Shown here: positions 9,745 through 18,753 of the stretch, piece after piece
Numbering within the stretch: position 1 is the stretch's first letter
Layout: the number at the start of each line of letters is the position of its first letter
NCBI RefSeq assembly: GCF_002845275.2
Contig: NZ_CP088149.1
Coordinates: 1,980,501 to 2,044,500, forward strand
Reading direction: 5' to 3'
DNA from: Pseudomonas sp. S06B 330
GTDB taxonomy: Bacteria; Pseudomonadota; Gammaproteobacteria; Pseudomonadales; Pseudomonadaceae
DNA: 64,000 nucleotides
Notes under the pieces: generated by a model
Told to the model about the DNA's origin: nothing
Databases searched by the model: none
Seen by the model: only the letters and a program-made list of their open reading frames with translations
Translations under genes and position numbers: made by a program

Positions 9745-9762
9745 GGCCCCCGTCAGGGGGCC
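9745..9762 (-). terminator. Hairpin after the chemoreceptor gene
   Basis: A 7-bp perfect stem GGCCCCC/GGGGGCC with loop GTCA lies just after the stop of the chemoreceptor gene on the minus strand. A T-rich tract (CTATTCTTCAAA) follows on that strand, consistent with an intrinsic terminator. Confidence 0.6.
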
Positions 9763-9783
9763 AATGAGCGGCGGCTATCGGCC

Positions 9784-11262
9784 TTATAGCTTGAGTTGGC
9801 CGATGGCCTTGTTCAGTTCACCGGCCAGGGTCGCCAGTTCGCTGCTGGTGGTGGCCGAGTTGACAGTCTGCTGCACGGTCTCTTCAGTGACGTCACGAAT
9901 GCTCACCACCGCACGGTTCATTTCTTCGGCGACCTGACTTTGTTGCTCGGCGGCGACGGCAATCTGGGTATTGCTTTCACGCATCTGGGCCACCGCGCTG
10001 GTGATCTCGGCCAAGGCTGCACCGGCCTCCTGGGCCTGTTGCACACAGTCGTCGGCTTTGAACGAACTCTCCTGCATGAAATCCACTGCGTCGCGGGTGC
10101 CAGCCTGCAGCGCCGAGACCATGGTGGTGATCTCGTCGGTGGAGGCTTGCACGCGCTTGGCCAAGTTGCGCACCTCATCGGCGACCACGGCAAAGCCACG
10201 ACCGAGGTCGCCGGCGCGGGCGGCTTCGATCGCAGCGTTCAGGGCCAGCAGGTTGGTTTGTTCGGCAATGCTGTGGATCACCCCGACCACGCCGTTGATC
10301 TTCTGGCTGTCTTCGGCCAATTGGCGAATCATCTCGGCGGTCTGCTGCACGCCACTGGACAACCCGGAAATTGAGGTTTGCACGCGGCTGACCACTTGCT
10401 GGCCGCTACCGGCCAGGGTATCGGCGCTCTGCGACAGATCGCGGGTGGCGCCAGCATGCTGGGCGATGTGATAGACCGTGGCGGTCATCTCATTGATGGC
10501 CGTGGCGGCCTGGTCGGTCTCGCTCTGCTGGCCCAGCATGCCATGGCGCACGTCATTCATGCTCGCGGCCAGGCGGGCGGCGCCGGAATCAAGCTGCGCA
10601 GCGGTGCGCGCCACGGTATTGACCACACGGTGGTAGGTGGTCTGCATGGCGTTGAAGGCGCTGGCCATCTGGCCGACTTCATCGCCGCAGGACAACGGCA
10701 CCCGGGCCGAGAGATCACCGGTCTTCTCCACGTGCAACATGACGTCTTTGAGGGTGTTGAGCTGGCTGAGTAGAAAGCGAATCAGCAACTGCGAAGCACA
10801 GAGCATGGCCAGCATCAGGATCAGCACACAGACCGCGTAGTTGGTGAAACGGTCGGTAAACACCTGCAGCAGGCTGGGGGAGGGCGCCAGGATCGCCAGC
10901 TGTTGGCCTTCGCGGTTGATCACCTGAGCGCCGGTGAGCGGGTCGCTGCCGGTCAGCGCCAGACCACGCAGTTCGACCCAGCCTTGGGCATTGGCCAGGG
11001 CATCCAGATTTTCGTCAGCAAACGAGGGCACTTGCCCTGGGATGTATTGCAACCACAACGGGTTGTGCGGCAACGCTTGGCCGGCGGGCCAGGCTGCCAG
11101 CAATTGCGCTTCAGACTGAGCCTTGGCTTGGGCTTCCTGAGCGCGGGCCTGCTGTTCCAGGTGCACGGCGTAGAGCACCAGAAACAGAGTTGTGACAAAG
11201 GCCACCGCATTGACGGCCCAGAACTTGTATTTCAGGGAGATATTGCTAAGCCAGGCACCCAT
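9784..11262 (-). CDS. Methyl-accepting chemotaxis protein
   Basis: This 492-residue transmembrane chemoreceptor has a first membrane helix (about residues 15-33), a short periplasmic region of about 105 residues, a second helix (about 140-162), a HAMP domain (about 163-215) and a long cytoplasmic coiled coil. The signalling tip contains [37 protein letters not shown], which docks CheW and CheA. No C-terminal CheR-binding pentapeptide is seen; the end is NKAIGQLKL. The start at 11262 is chosen because a longer reading would place a charged stretch before the first membrane helix. The ligand is unknown. Confidence 0.93.
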   Translation of the reverse strand: MGAWLSNISLKYKFWAVNAVAFVTTLFLVLYAVHLEQQARAQEAQAKAQSEAQLLAAWPAGQALPHNPLWLQYIPGQVPSFADENLDALANAQGWVELRGLALTGSDPLTGAQVINREGQQLAILAPSPSLLQVFTDRFTNYAVCVLILMLAMLCASQLLIRFLLSQLNTLKDVMLHVEKTGDLSARVPLSCGDEVGQMASAFNAMQTTYHRVVNTVARTAAQLDSGAARLAASMNDVRHGMLGQQSETDQAATAINEMTATVYHIAQHAGATRDLSQSADTLAGSGQQVVSRVQTSISGLSSGVQQTAEMIRQLAEDSQKINGVVGVIHSIAEQTNLLALNAAIEAARAGDLGRGFAVVADEVRNLAKRVQASTDEITTMVSALQAGTRDAVDFMQESSFKADDCVQQAQEAGAALAEITSAVAQMRESNTQIAVAAEQQSQVAEEMNRAVVSIRDVTEETVQQTVNSATTSSELATLAGELNKAIGQLKL

Positions 11263-11348
11263 GGAAGGTCTTCTCTGATTGAGCGGAAACATTGTTGGCA
11301 AGGTGCCATCATTGTGCCGAAGCGATCAGCGGTGCGCCTTGATATGCG

Positions 11349-12155
11349 TCAAACAATCACCGGCAGGCCAAAGAAAGCGCGGGCGCACGCGGTGGAATGG
11401 GCAGCCAGTTGCTCAGCCGTTTCGCCCCGGTGCAAGGCCACTTCTCGCAGCACCTCGGTGAGGTAGGCCGGCTCATTGCGGCCGTTCTTCGGCTTGGGGC
11501 GCAGGCTGCGGGGCAGCAAGTAGGGCGCATCGCTTTCCAGCATCAGCCGGCCTTGGGGGATGCTACTGACCAGCGGGTGCAGGTGGGTACCGCGTCGTTC
11601 ATCGCAGATCCAGCCGGTGATGCCGATGTGCAGGTCCAGGTCCAGATAGCCGAACAGCGCCGCGCGTTCGCCAGTAAAACAGTGCACCACGGCAGCGGGC
11701 AGGCGGTCGCGGTAATCCTTTAGGATCGCCAGCAGGCGCTCGCTGGCATCGCGCTCGTGGAGAAACACTGGCATCTGCAACTCGACGGCCAGGGCCAGCT
11801 GTTCTTCCAGGGCCTTTTCCTGTTGGGGGCGGGGGGAAAAGTCACGGTTGAAATCCAGGCCGCATTCACCCACCGCGCGCACCCGTGGTTGCTCGAGCAA
11901 GGCACGCACGTGGCGGCTGCTCTCGGTGCTCCAGCTACTGGCATCGTGAGGGTGAACACCGGCAGTGCTGAACAACCGCTGGCCGCTTTCATCCAACGAC
12001 AAACACAGTTCAAGTGCCTGCTCGCTGCCCTCAAGGCTGGTGCCGGTGACCATCATTTGCACCACACCGGCAGCCTCGGCACGCTCGAGAATTGCCGCGT
12101 GTTTGTCGGCAAAACTTGGGTTGGTCAGATTGACGCCGATGTCGATGAGTTGCAT
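11349..12155 (-). CDS. tatD: TatD-family metal-dependent hydrolase
   Basis: The 268-residue protein is a TIM-barrel metal-dependent hydrolase of the TatD family, whose members act as 3'-5' deoxyribonucleases. It begins with [12 protein letters not shown], the variant seen in TatD itself in place of the HxH of other subfamilies. It also has [32 protein letters not shown] and HCFTGE, which carry the metal-binding Glu and His residues, and [10 protein letters not shown] near the C-terminus. The chemoreceptor gene follows 86 bp downstream on the same strand. It is a standalone housekeeping gene; no tatABC genes are nearby. Confidence 0.93.
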   Translation of the reverse strand: MQLIDIGVNLTNPSFADKHAAILERAEAAGVVQMMVTGTSLEGSEQALELCLSLDESGQRLFSTAGVHPHDASSWSTESSRHVRALLEQPRVRAVGECGLDFNRDFSPRPQQEKALEEQLALAVELQMPVFLHERDASERLLAILKDYRDRLPAAVVHCFTGERAALFGYLDLDLHIGITGWICDERRGTHLHPLVSSIPQGRLMLESDAPYLLPRSLRPKPKNGRNEPAYLTEVLREVALHRGETAEQLAAHSTACARAFFGLPVIV

Positions 12156-12277
12156 GGTGCTACCTCAGGCCGGAAGCCGGCCAGCATAGCAAAGCTCGGG
12201 GAAAATCGATAAATCCAAGAACTTCAACGCGTTGTCGTGGTCTTTTGCGGTCAATTGTCACGGAACGACTGCAAACT

Positions 12278-13738
12278 ATGGCGCCAACCCCACACCCGCG
12301 AGCCTTCGAACGGATGACGCGAGCGCTGTTTTTGTTGATCGTGCTGAGCTTAGGGCTGCTTCAGGCCGGGCCGGCCAGCGCGCGGCTGCCAGGCCCGCAA
12401 CAAGCCGCAGCCAAGACCCAGGCCCGTGACCTTGCGCAGATTCGCAGCAGCCGTGTGCTCAATGTGCTGGTGAACCAGAGTCGCAACAGTTCCGGTGAGG
12501 TCAAAGGCGAGCCGGTCGGTGTTGAATACCATCGCCTGCGAGCGTTCGAACACTACCTCAATGCTCGCGCCCGTGACGGCCAGGAAATTCGTCTGAAAAT
12601 TATCCCGCGGGCCAAAGAGCAACTGTTGGCGGCCTTACAGCGCGGTGAAGCCGACTTGGTGGCGCCGGGTGAATTGCTCGATCCAACCTCCACCCGTGGC
12701 CTGGTGGCCAGCGATCCGGTGGTCGACAACGTGCCCATGGTTCTGGTCGGGCGCAAGGGCGAGCGCAGTTTTCAACGGGTCGAGCAATTGTCCGGGCGCA
12801 CTGTGGTGCTGACCAGCGCCAGTGCCGCTGGCGACACGTTGCATGAAATCAACCAGAAGCTGGCCTTGCGCAAATTGCCACCGATCAAAGTCGAGTGGGT
12901 TGACCCGACCCTGGCGGTAGAAGATGTCCTGGAAATGGTCCATGCCGGGATCTTTCATCTTACCGTCGTTGAGCAACCCATTGCCGTGCGCTGGGCTCGG
13001 GTCATGCCCAAGCTGCGCATTGACCGTAAGGTGCAAGTCGCGGCGCCGGAAGCCATGCGCTGGTATGTGCGCCGTGATGCGGTCATGTTGCATGCCAGCC
13101 TCGACCGTTTTCTCCAGGGTTATCGACCACCGGTGAATCAGGACGCTGCCTTCGAGCGCATTTACCGACGCCTGTACCGGGTTCACAACCCGTTGGCGCG
13201 CAAGGATCGCCAACGCCTGGAGGCCTTGCGTCCAGTGTTGCAGCGTCATGCCAGCGAGCAGAATATCGATTGGTTGAACCTGGCCGCAGTGGCCTTCAAG
13301 GAGTCCTCGCTCAATCCTTCCGCGCGCGGCGCTGGAGGCACCCACGGGTTGATGCAGATCACCTCCAGCGCGGCGCAACGGGTGGGGGTGAGCAATATCA
13401 GCAATGTTGATGGCAATGTGCGGGCCAGTGCGCGATACATGGCGCTGATCCGGCGCAAGTTTTTCTCCAGCAACCAGCTGAACGAGCGTGAGCGTATGGC
13501 GTTTACCCTGGCGGCCTACAACCTCGGGCCCGAGCGCGTTCAAGCCATGCGCGCCGAGGCCCGGCGCCGGGGCCTGAATGGCAATCAGTGGTTCTTTCAG
13601 ACCGAACGTATTGCCATGGAGCAGGTGGGGATGGGGCCGGTCAGCTACGTCAACAGCGTCAACAAGTACTTTCTGGCCTTTGATCGTGAGCGTGAGTCGC
13701 TGGAGCCGCAGGGGCGTAAGGTGGCGGGGCGCAAATGA
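12278..13738 (+). CDS. MltF-like lytic transglycosylase with solute-binding domain
   Basis: This 486-residue envelope protein joins an N-terminal signal/anchor (FLLIVLSLGLLQAGPASA), a periplasmic solute-binding-type domain (about residues 55-300) and a C-terminal SLT lytic transglycosylase domain. The catalytic glutamate is Glu342 in VAFKESSLNP, followed by the family motifs GAGGTHGLMQIT and AAYNLGPERV. It would cleave the MurNAc-GlcNAc bond of peptidoglycan to give 1,6-anhydro products. The arrangement is that of MltF; the true mltF locus cannot be confirmed from context. ATG 12278 is chosen over TTG 12245 and ATG 12314, but the ribosome binding site is weak for all three. Confidence 0.87.
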   Translation: MAPTPHPRAFERMTRALFLLIVLSLGLLQAGPASARLPGPQQAAAKTQARDLAQIRSSRVLNVLVNQSRNSSGEVKGEPVGVEYHRLRAFEHYLNARARDGQEIRLKIIPRAKEQLLAALQRGEADLVAPGELLDPTSTRGLVASDPVVDNVPMVLVGRKGERSFQRVEQLSGRTVVLTSASAAGDTLHEINQKLALRKLPPIKVEWVDPTLAVEDVLEMVHAGIFHLTVVEQPIAVRWARVMPKLRIDRKVQVAAPEAMRWYVRRDAVMLHASLDRFLQGYRPPVNQDAAFERIYRRLYRVHNPLARKDRQRLEALRPVLQRHASEQNIDWLNLAAVAFKESSLNPSARGAGGTHGLMQITSSAAQRVGVSNISNVDGNVRASARYMALIRRKFFSSNQLNERERMAFTLAAYNLGPERVQAMRAEARRRGLNGNQWFFQTERIAMEQVGMGPVSYVNSVNKYFLAFDRERESLEPQGRKVAGRK

Positions 13739-13825
13739 TATGGGCGCTGGCCTGGCTGCAATCGGCCGCGTAGCGGTCGCCGTACGATTTTCCATTTTTT
13801 GTCAGCACAAGCGCTTCGCAGCGGG

Positions 13826-13855
13826 TTGACATTCTGCCCGCAGCTTATCTAGGAT
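13826..13855 (+). promoter_or_regulatory. Predicted sigma-70 promoter
   Basis: A consensus -35 box TTGACA (13826-13831) is followed after 18 bp by TAGGAT (13850-13855). Transcription would start near 13862 and give a leader of about 130 nt before the small gene at 13994. Confidence 0.6.
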
Positions 13856-13911
13856 GCTGACTTGCGCCGATTTAAACAGCTACTTGCGGGGCGCAGGAGA
13901 ACTCCCAGGGG

Positions 13912-13993
13912 TTCACCGAATACCGCTAAAACGCTGGTTCGGTGACGCCTCCCACCGCAGCCCAGCGGGATCTGCGAGGCGGAGAAATACTCC
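13912..13993 (+). promoter_or_regulatory. Structured 5' leader with possible RBS-sequestering hairpin
   Basis: Between the predicted promoter and the ATG at 13994 are three potential stems: TCACCGAA/TTCGGTGA (13913-13920 with 13938-13945), a bulged stem CGCCTC..CGCAG/CTGCG..AGGCG (13946-13981), and GGAG-AAATA-CTCC (13981-13993). The last contains the only good ribosome binding site, paired to bases immediately before the start codon. It could be a translational control element. No known riboswitch class is recognised. Confidence 0.4.
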
Positions 13994-14302
13994 ATGAGTT
14001 GTCCACGTACCAGTGTCTGCTTGACCCCCCTGCCAGCCAGCCAGGCCACCCGCGTGCCGCGCATTCTGCTGGGCGGAAGCCACCAACCCACACTCCTGCG
14101 CTATCTCGATGGCTGGCCGCGCCGCAAAGGCAGCGCCACCGCTTTCCTGATCCAGTTCGCCGACACCCGAGCCTCGCTTGGCCAGTTCGCCAGCGATCGC
14201 TTCGACCTGGCGGTAATCCAGTCGCCGAGCGCCGCAGACGCCGCTGAAGTCATCGGCCATCTCACCCGCGTTGCCCGGCAAGGTTTGATCACCCGCGGAT
14301 AA
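13994..14302 (+). CDS. Hypothetical protein, 102 residues
   Basis: The protein is not confidently recognised. It has a hydrophobic beta-strand-like segment (RVPRILLGG), and later FDLAVIQSPSAADAAEVIGHLTRVARQGLI. This resembles the end of a Rossmann-like fold as in truncated methyltransferase-like proteins, but the glycine-rich binding loop is not convincing. No signal peptide or membrane helix is seen. A consensus-like promoter at 13826 and a structured leader suggest a real, regulated gene. It converges on greB with 5 bp between stop codons, and a short AAGGCG/CGCCTT hairpin spans both stops. Confidence 0.65.
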   Translation: MSCPRTSVCLTPLPASQATRVPRILLGGSHQPTLLRYLDGWPRRKGSATAFLIQFADTRASLGQFASDRFDLAVIQSPSAADAAEVIGHLTRVARQGLITRG

Positions 14303-14307
14303 AGGCG

Positions 14308-14802
14308 TTACGCGCCTTCGGTTGACCCCGGCGGGCAGTAGCTGATGCGGTTGATGTACCAGGTGGCTTCGCCGCCAGGCGTCTGTACCACCACCTCATC
14401 GCCTTCAGCTTTTTTCAGCAGCGCCCGGGCCATGGGCGAATCGATCGAGATGTAGTCATTTCGCCCATAGATCTCATCGTAACCGACGATCCTGAATGTC
14501 TTCAGCTCGCCGTCGTCGTTCTCGATTTCCACCCAGGCACCAAAGAACACCTTGCCTTCCTGCTCAGGCGAATAGTCGACGACTTTTACATCTTCCAAGC
14601 GCTTGCGCAGGTAACGTACGCGTCTGTCGATCTCACGAAGCAGCTTCTTGTTGTACTGATAGTCGGCATTCTCACTGCGGTCACCCAGTGACGCCGCCCA
14701 GGCAACCTTGGCGGTAATCTCCGGGCGGTAGGTGCGCCAGAGGTGATCCAGCTCGCTCTTGAGTGCCAGATAACCCTCTCTGCTGATGATGTTTGTGGCC
14801 AA
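14308..14802 (-). CDS. greB: GreB, transcript cleavage factor
   Basis: GreB rescues backtracked RNA polymerase by stimulating cleavage of the nascent transcript. The 164-residue product has the N-terminal coiled coil with the tip acidic residues in LGDRSENADYQYNKKLLREIDRR and the C-terminal FKBP-like domain (IDSPMARALLKKAEGDEVVVQTPGG). RYLRKRLEDVKVVDYS, KVFFGAWVEIENDDGE and YDEIYG favour GreB over GreA. The start is taken as TTG at 14802, preceded by AAGGACG, because the family begins (M)xTNIITREGY. Longer readings add 32 unrelated residues. Confidence 0.95.
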   Translation of the reverse strand: MATNIISREGYLALKSELDHLWRTYRPEITAKVAWAASLGDRSENADYQYNKKLLREIDRRVRYLRKRLEDVKVVDYSPEQEGKVFFGAWVEIENDDGELKTFRIVGYDEIYGRNDYISIDSPMARALLKKAEGDEVVVQTPGGEATWYINRISYCPPGSTEGA

Positions 14803-14887
14803 GCGTCGTCCTTTGGAAAGAGTAGGTAGGGCAAAAATGCTCAAGGTTGCAACGATATCGCATCGAACGCAGCCGACAAAAGATGTT

Positions 14888-17398
14888 TTAGCCCTCACGC
14901 AGCACGGTCAGGGGGCTTGCATTGAGTGCCCTGCGGGTACCGTAGACGCCAGCGCCACCGACCAGCAAGGCGCCGATCACGGGCAGCAGCAGTAACCACG
15001 GATGCGGGCTCCAGCTCAGGTCGAAGGCATAGCGGTACAACACCAGGGTGATCACCTCGCAGCCAATGGCCGCCAGCAAACCACTGGCCGCACCGAGCAA
15101 ACCAAACTCAATACGCCGGGCCTTGATCAACAGGCCGCGCCCCGCACCCAGGGCGCGCAGCAGTGCGCCCTGGCGGATGCGCTCGTCGAGGGTTGCCTGC
15201 AGTCCGGCAAACAGTACTGCCAGCCCTGCGGCCAGTACAAACAGCAACACGTACTCCACTGCCAGGGTGACCTGGGCGAGGATGCTGCGCAGCTGCTCGA
15301 GCAGGGCATCGACCTGCAGGATGGTCACGGCCGGGAACGCTCGCGACAGGGCCACGATTTGCTGATCGTGGCCGGTGGCGAGGAAGAAGCTGGTCAAGTA
15401 AGTGGTTGGCAGGTCCTGCAGGGTACCGGGCTGGAAGATCATGTAGAAGTTGGGTTGGAAACTGTCCCAGTTGACCGTGCGCAGGCTGCTGACTACGGCC
15501 TGACGCTGCTGACCGCCAATGCTGAACGTGAGCTGGTCACCGAGCTTGAGCTTAAGGCTTTGGGCCAGCTCGGTTTCAACCGACACGCCGGGCAGGCTGC
15601 TTTCACTGTCAGGACTGGCTCGCCACCACTGACCTTCGCTGAGGGTGTTGCCCTGCGGCAGGTCGGCGGCCCAGGTCAGGCTCAGGTCGCGCTGCACGGC
15701 ACGGTCACCGGTGGATTCCTTGCTGACAATCTGTTGCACGGCCTGGCCGTTGATTTCAGTCAGGCGCCCGGGAATAACCGGGTAGAGCGGCGCGGCCTCG
15801 GCCGAAAACTCCGTCAGGCGCTGGGCAAAGGTGCTTTTGTCGTCGGGCAGAATGTTCAGTGCGAAGTAATTTGGCGCGTCCTTGGGCAATTGGTTCTGCC
15901 AGGTGTCGAGAAGCTCGGCACGCAGCAGAGCGATCAGGGCCATGGCCAAGAGGATCAGGCCGAAAGCCAGGGATTGCCCGGCGGCCGCCAGCGGGTGGCG
16001 CAACAGTTGGCCTAAGCCCAGGCGCCAGGCCAGGGGCGAGTCCACGAGCAGGCGCCGCAGGCTGCGCAGGCCGAGCAACAGCAGGCCGCCAAGGACGACA
16101 GCCGCAACCAGGCCACCACCGATCAGGGCAAAGGTCAGCAGCAGGTCCAGGCTCAAGCGCCACATGATCAGGCCGAGCGCAAGCAGGGCGGCGCCGTACA
16201 CCAACCAACTACTGGGCGGTACCGGCAGCAGGTCACGGCGCAGTACACGCAGCGGCGGTACCCGGCCCAAGGCAGCCAGTGGCGGCAGGGCGAAGCCTGC
16301 CAGCGCTACCAGGCCGGTGGCAATGCCAGCCAGTGCTGGCGTCAGGCCGCCCGGCGGGATCTGCGCGGGCATCAGGCCTTGGAGCAATTTGAACAGGCCA
16401 AGCTGGGCCAACCAGCCCAGCACGGCACCCGCAAAGGCGGCCAAGCTGCCGAGGATTGCCAATTGCAGGCAAAACAGGCCCAGCGCCTGGCGGCGTGACA
16501 GCCCCAGGCAGCGCAGCAAGGCGCTGGCGTCGAAGCGGCGAGTGGCAAAGCGACTGGCCGACAAGGCCACGGCGACACCGGCCAGAAGCACGGCCACCAG
16601 GCTGGCCATGTTCAGATAACGTTCGGCTTTACCCAGGGCCCCACCAATTTGTTGGTTGCCGTCGCGAGCATCCTTCAGGCGCTGGTTGGGCGCCAGGTTT
16701 TTGCTGACGCTGTCGTGATAGCGGGCCAGAGCCTCGGGCTCGCCACGCCAAAGGTAGCGGTACATGACGCGGCTGCCGGGCTGGACAACACCGGTAGCTT
16801 CGAGGTCGGCAAGGTTGATCAGCACCCGCGGGGTCAGGCTGTAGAAGTTGCCGGCGCGGTCCGGCTCGTAGGTCAGCACCCGGCTCATACGCAAGGTTTT
16901 CATGCCGACATCGATGCTGTCGCCGATCTTCAGGTCGAGCGCGGCCAGCAGCCGCGGTTCGACCCAGGCTTCACCCGCCGCCGGGCCTCCACCGCTGGTT
17001 TCCTTGGCGTAGGGTTCAGCGGCGCTGCGCAGTTCACCGCGCAACGGGTAGGCGCTGTCGGCCGCCTTGACGCTCGAGAGCTGGATACCGTTGTCGGTCG
17101 CTATCACGCTGGAAAATTCGACCACCTGGGCGTGCTGTAAGCCTGCCGCAGTACCCTGGGCAAGCTGTTCGGGCTGGGCCGGCGAGCTGCCTTGCAGCAC
17201 CAGGTCTGCACCGAGAAACTCAGTGGCACGCAGCATCATTGCGCCGTTGAGGCGCGCACCGAAGTAGCCGATGGCAGTGCTGGCCGCCACGGCCACCAGC
17301 AAGGCGAAGAACAACACGCGCAGTTCACCGGCGCGGGCGTCACGAAGCAGCTGGCGCAGGGCCAGGGCAAACAGGCGGAAAAACGGCAGGCGGGCCAT
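14888..17398 (-). CDS. ABC transporter permease, FtsX/YbbP family
   Basis: This 836-residue inner-membrane protein has the duplicated FtsX (MacB-type) permease layout. There is an N-terminal helix (about residues 35-55), a large periplasmic domain, a helix cluster around 265-450, a second periplasmic domain and three C-terminal helices (about 710-820). It matches the YbbP family, which pairs with YbbA and lies next to tesA in many proteobacteria. The substrate is unknown; a role in envelope or lipid export is a family-level guess. Its start codon overlaps the stop of the ATP-binding gene by one base (TGATG), indicating a translationally coupled pair. Confidence 0.9.
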   Translation of the reverse strand: MARLPFFRLFALALRQLLRDARAGELRVLFFALLVAVAASTAIGYFGARLNGAMMLRATEFLGADLVLQGSSPAQPEQLAQGTAAGLQHAQVVEFSSVIATDNGIQLSSVKAADSAYPLRGELRSAAEPYAKETSGGGPAAGEAWVEPRLLAALDLKIGDSIDVGMKTLRMSRVLTYEPDRAGNFYSLTPRVLINLADLEATGVVQPGSRVMYRYLWRGEPEALARYHDSVSKNLAPNQRLKDARDGNQQIGGALGKAERYLNMASLVAVLLAGVAVALSASRFATRRFDASALLRCLGLSRRQALGLFCLQLAILGSLAAFAGAVLGWLAQLGLFKLLQGLMPAQIPPGGLTPALAGIATGLVALAGFALPPLAALGRVPPLRVLRRDLLPVPPSSWLVYGAALLALGLIMWRLSLDLLLTFALIGGGLVAAVVLGGLLLLGLRSLRRLLVDSPLAWRLGLGQLLRHPLAAAGQSLAFGLILLAMALIALLRAELLDTWQNQLPKDAPNYFALNILPDDKSTFAQRLTEFSAEAAPLYPVIPGRLTEINGQAVQQIVSKESTGDRAVQRDLSLTWAADLPQGNTLSEGQWWRASPDSESSLPGVSVETELAQSLKLKLGDQLTFSIGGQQRQAVVSSLRTVNWDSFQPNFYMIFQPGTLQDLPTTYLTSFFLATGHDQQIVALSRAFPAVTILQVDALLEQLRSILAQVTLAVEYVLLFVLAAGLAVLFAGLQATLDERIRQGALLRALGAGRGLLIKARRIEFGLLGAASGLLAAIGCEVITLVLYRYAFDLSWSPHPWLLLLPVIGALLVGGAGVYGTRRALNASPLTVLREG

Positions 17399-18081
17399 CA
17401 GGGCTCCAGTGGCGCGACCAGGTGGCCGGCGTCCAGGCGGATCAGACGACGGCAGCGCTGGGCCAGGCGTTCGTCATGGGTGACCAGCACCAGGGTGGTC
17501 CCGCGTTCCTTGTTCAGTTCGAACAACAGATCGCTGATGCGCTCACCGGTGTGGCTGTCGAGGTTGCCGGTCGGCTCGTCGGCGAACAGTACTGCCGGTT
17601 CGGCGGCAAAGGCTCGGGCAATGGCGACCCGTTGCTGTTCACCCCCGGACAACTGGCGTGGCGAATGACTCAGGCGCTGGCCCAGGCCCACCCGCTCAAG
17701 CAGGTTGCGGGCATGCTCGCGGGCATCGCGGCGGCCGTCCAGCTCCAGCGGCAGCATGACGTTTTCCAGGGCATTGAGGCTGTCGAGCAACTGGAACGAC
17801 TGGAACACGAAACCGACATGCTCAGCGCGTACCCGGGCGCGTTGGTCTTCGTCCAGGGGGCCGAGGTCATGCCCGGCCAGGGTCACCGAGCCTGCACTGG
17901 GCAAGTCGAGACCGGCGAGCAGGCCCAGCAGGGTCGACTTACCTGAGCCCGACGCACCGACGATGGCCAGGCTGTCGCCCTGTTTCAGTTCCAGTGAGAG
18001 TTCGTGCAGGATGGTCAAGTCGCCTTCCGCGCTGGGAACCACTTTGCTAAGGTTGCGCGCACTGAGAATGCTGGGGCCCAT
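17398..18081 (-). CDS. ABC transporter ATP-binding protein, YbbA/LolD-like
   Basis: The 227-residue ATPase drives the adjacent FtsX-type permease. It contains Walker A GASGSGKST, signature LSGGEQQRVAIARA, Walker B VLFADEPTGNLD and the switch histidine in VTHD. The start at 18081 gives MGPSILSARNLSK, the usual beginning of YbbA proteins. Upstream in-frame codons run into the divergent tesA gene and are not used. Only 10 bp separate this ATG from the tesA ATG, so its promoter must lie inside tesA. Confidence 0.92.
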   Translation of the reverse strand: MGPSILSARNLSKVVPSAEGDLTILHELSLELKQGDSLAIVGASGSGKSTLLGLLAGLDLPSAGSVTLAGHDLGPLDEDQRARVRAEHVGFVFQSFQLLDSLNALENVMLPLELDGRRDAREHARNLLERVGLGQRLSHSPRQLSGGEQQRVAIARAFAAEPAVLFADEPTGNLDSHTGERISDLLFELNKERGTTLVLVTHDERLAQRCRRLIRLDAGHLVAPLEP

Positions 18082-18091
18082 GGAGAATCCG

Positions 18092-18697
18092 ATGCGAGTG
18101 TGGTTATTGAGTGCTGGCCTGGCCTTGATGTGTATTGCCCAGGGTGCAGCCGCGGGGACCGTGCTGATTGTCGGCGATAGTATCAGTGCCGCTTTCGGCC
18201 TGGATACCCGCCAGGGGTGGGTGGCCTTGCTGGAGCAACGCCTTGCAACCGAGGGCTTTGACGCCACAGTGGTCAATGCCTCGATCAGTGGTGACACCAG
18301 CGCAGGAGGCCAGGCGCGGCTGCCGGCGCTGCTTGCAGAGCACAAGCCGGACGTTGTGGTGCTCGAGCTGGGAGGCAATGATGGCCTGCGTGGGCAGCAG
18401 CCCAAGCAATTGCAACAAAATCTTGCCTCGATGATCGATCGCTCCCGGGAAGCCGGTGCCAAGGTGTTGTTACTGGGCATGCGCTTGCCACCTAATTACG
18501 GTCAGCGCTACACCACGGCGTTCGCCCAGGTCTATCAAAACCTCGCAGCGGAAAAGCAGGTGCCGCTGGTGCCGTTTTTCCTTGAAGGGGTAGGGGGTAT
18601 ACCCGAGCTGATGCAGGCCGATGGCATTCATCCGGGGCAGGGGGCCCAGGCCCGGTTGCTGGAAAATGCCTGGCCGCAGCTAAAACCGCTACTTTGA
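18092..18697 (+). CDS. tesA: TesA-like arylesterase / lysophospholipase
   Basis: The 201-residue protein is an SGNH-family periplasmic esterase. A signal peptide (MRVWLLSAGLALMCIAQGAAA) precedes block I GDSISAAFGL (nucleophile Ser), block III GGNDGLRG and block V DGIHP (Asp and His). This matches E. coli TesA (thioesterase I/protease I/lysophospholipase L1) and P. fluorescens arylesterase in size and layout. ATG 18092 follows GGAG at 18082-18085 with 6 bp spacing. An in-frame ATG at 18080 would disrupt the signal peptide start. The divergent partner is the YbbA/YbbP transporter. Confidence 0.93.
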   Translation: MRVWLLSAGLALMCIAQGAAAGTVLIVGDSISAAFGLDTRQGWVALLEQRLATEGFDATVVNASISGDTSAGGQARLPALLAEHKPDVVVLELGGNDGLRGQQPKQLQQNLASMIDRSREAGAKVLLLGMRLPPNYGQRYTTAFAQVYQNLAAEKQVPLVPFFLEGVGGIPELMQADGIHPGQGAQARLLENAWPQLKPLL

Positions 18698-18753
18698 CGC
18701 TTTTATACTGACCGGCTTTCGGCTAATGTTGCGCCCCCGATTTGGAGCCCCCG

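Noticed and set aside
13860..13993. Considered SRP RNA, RNase P RNA, 6S RNA and known riboswitches for the structured leader.
   Set aside because: None of the hallmark conserved sequences of those RNAs was found; the region is kept only as a possible cis-acting leader.
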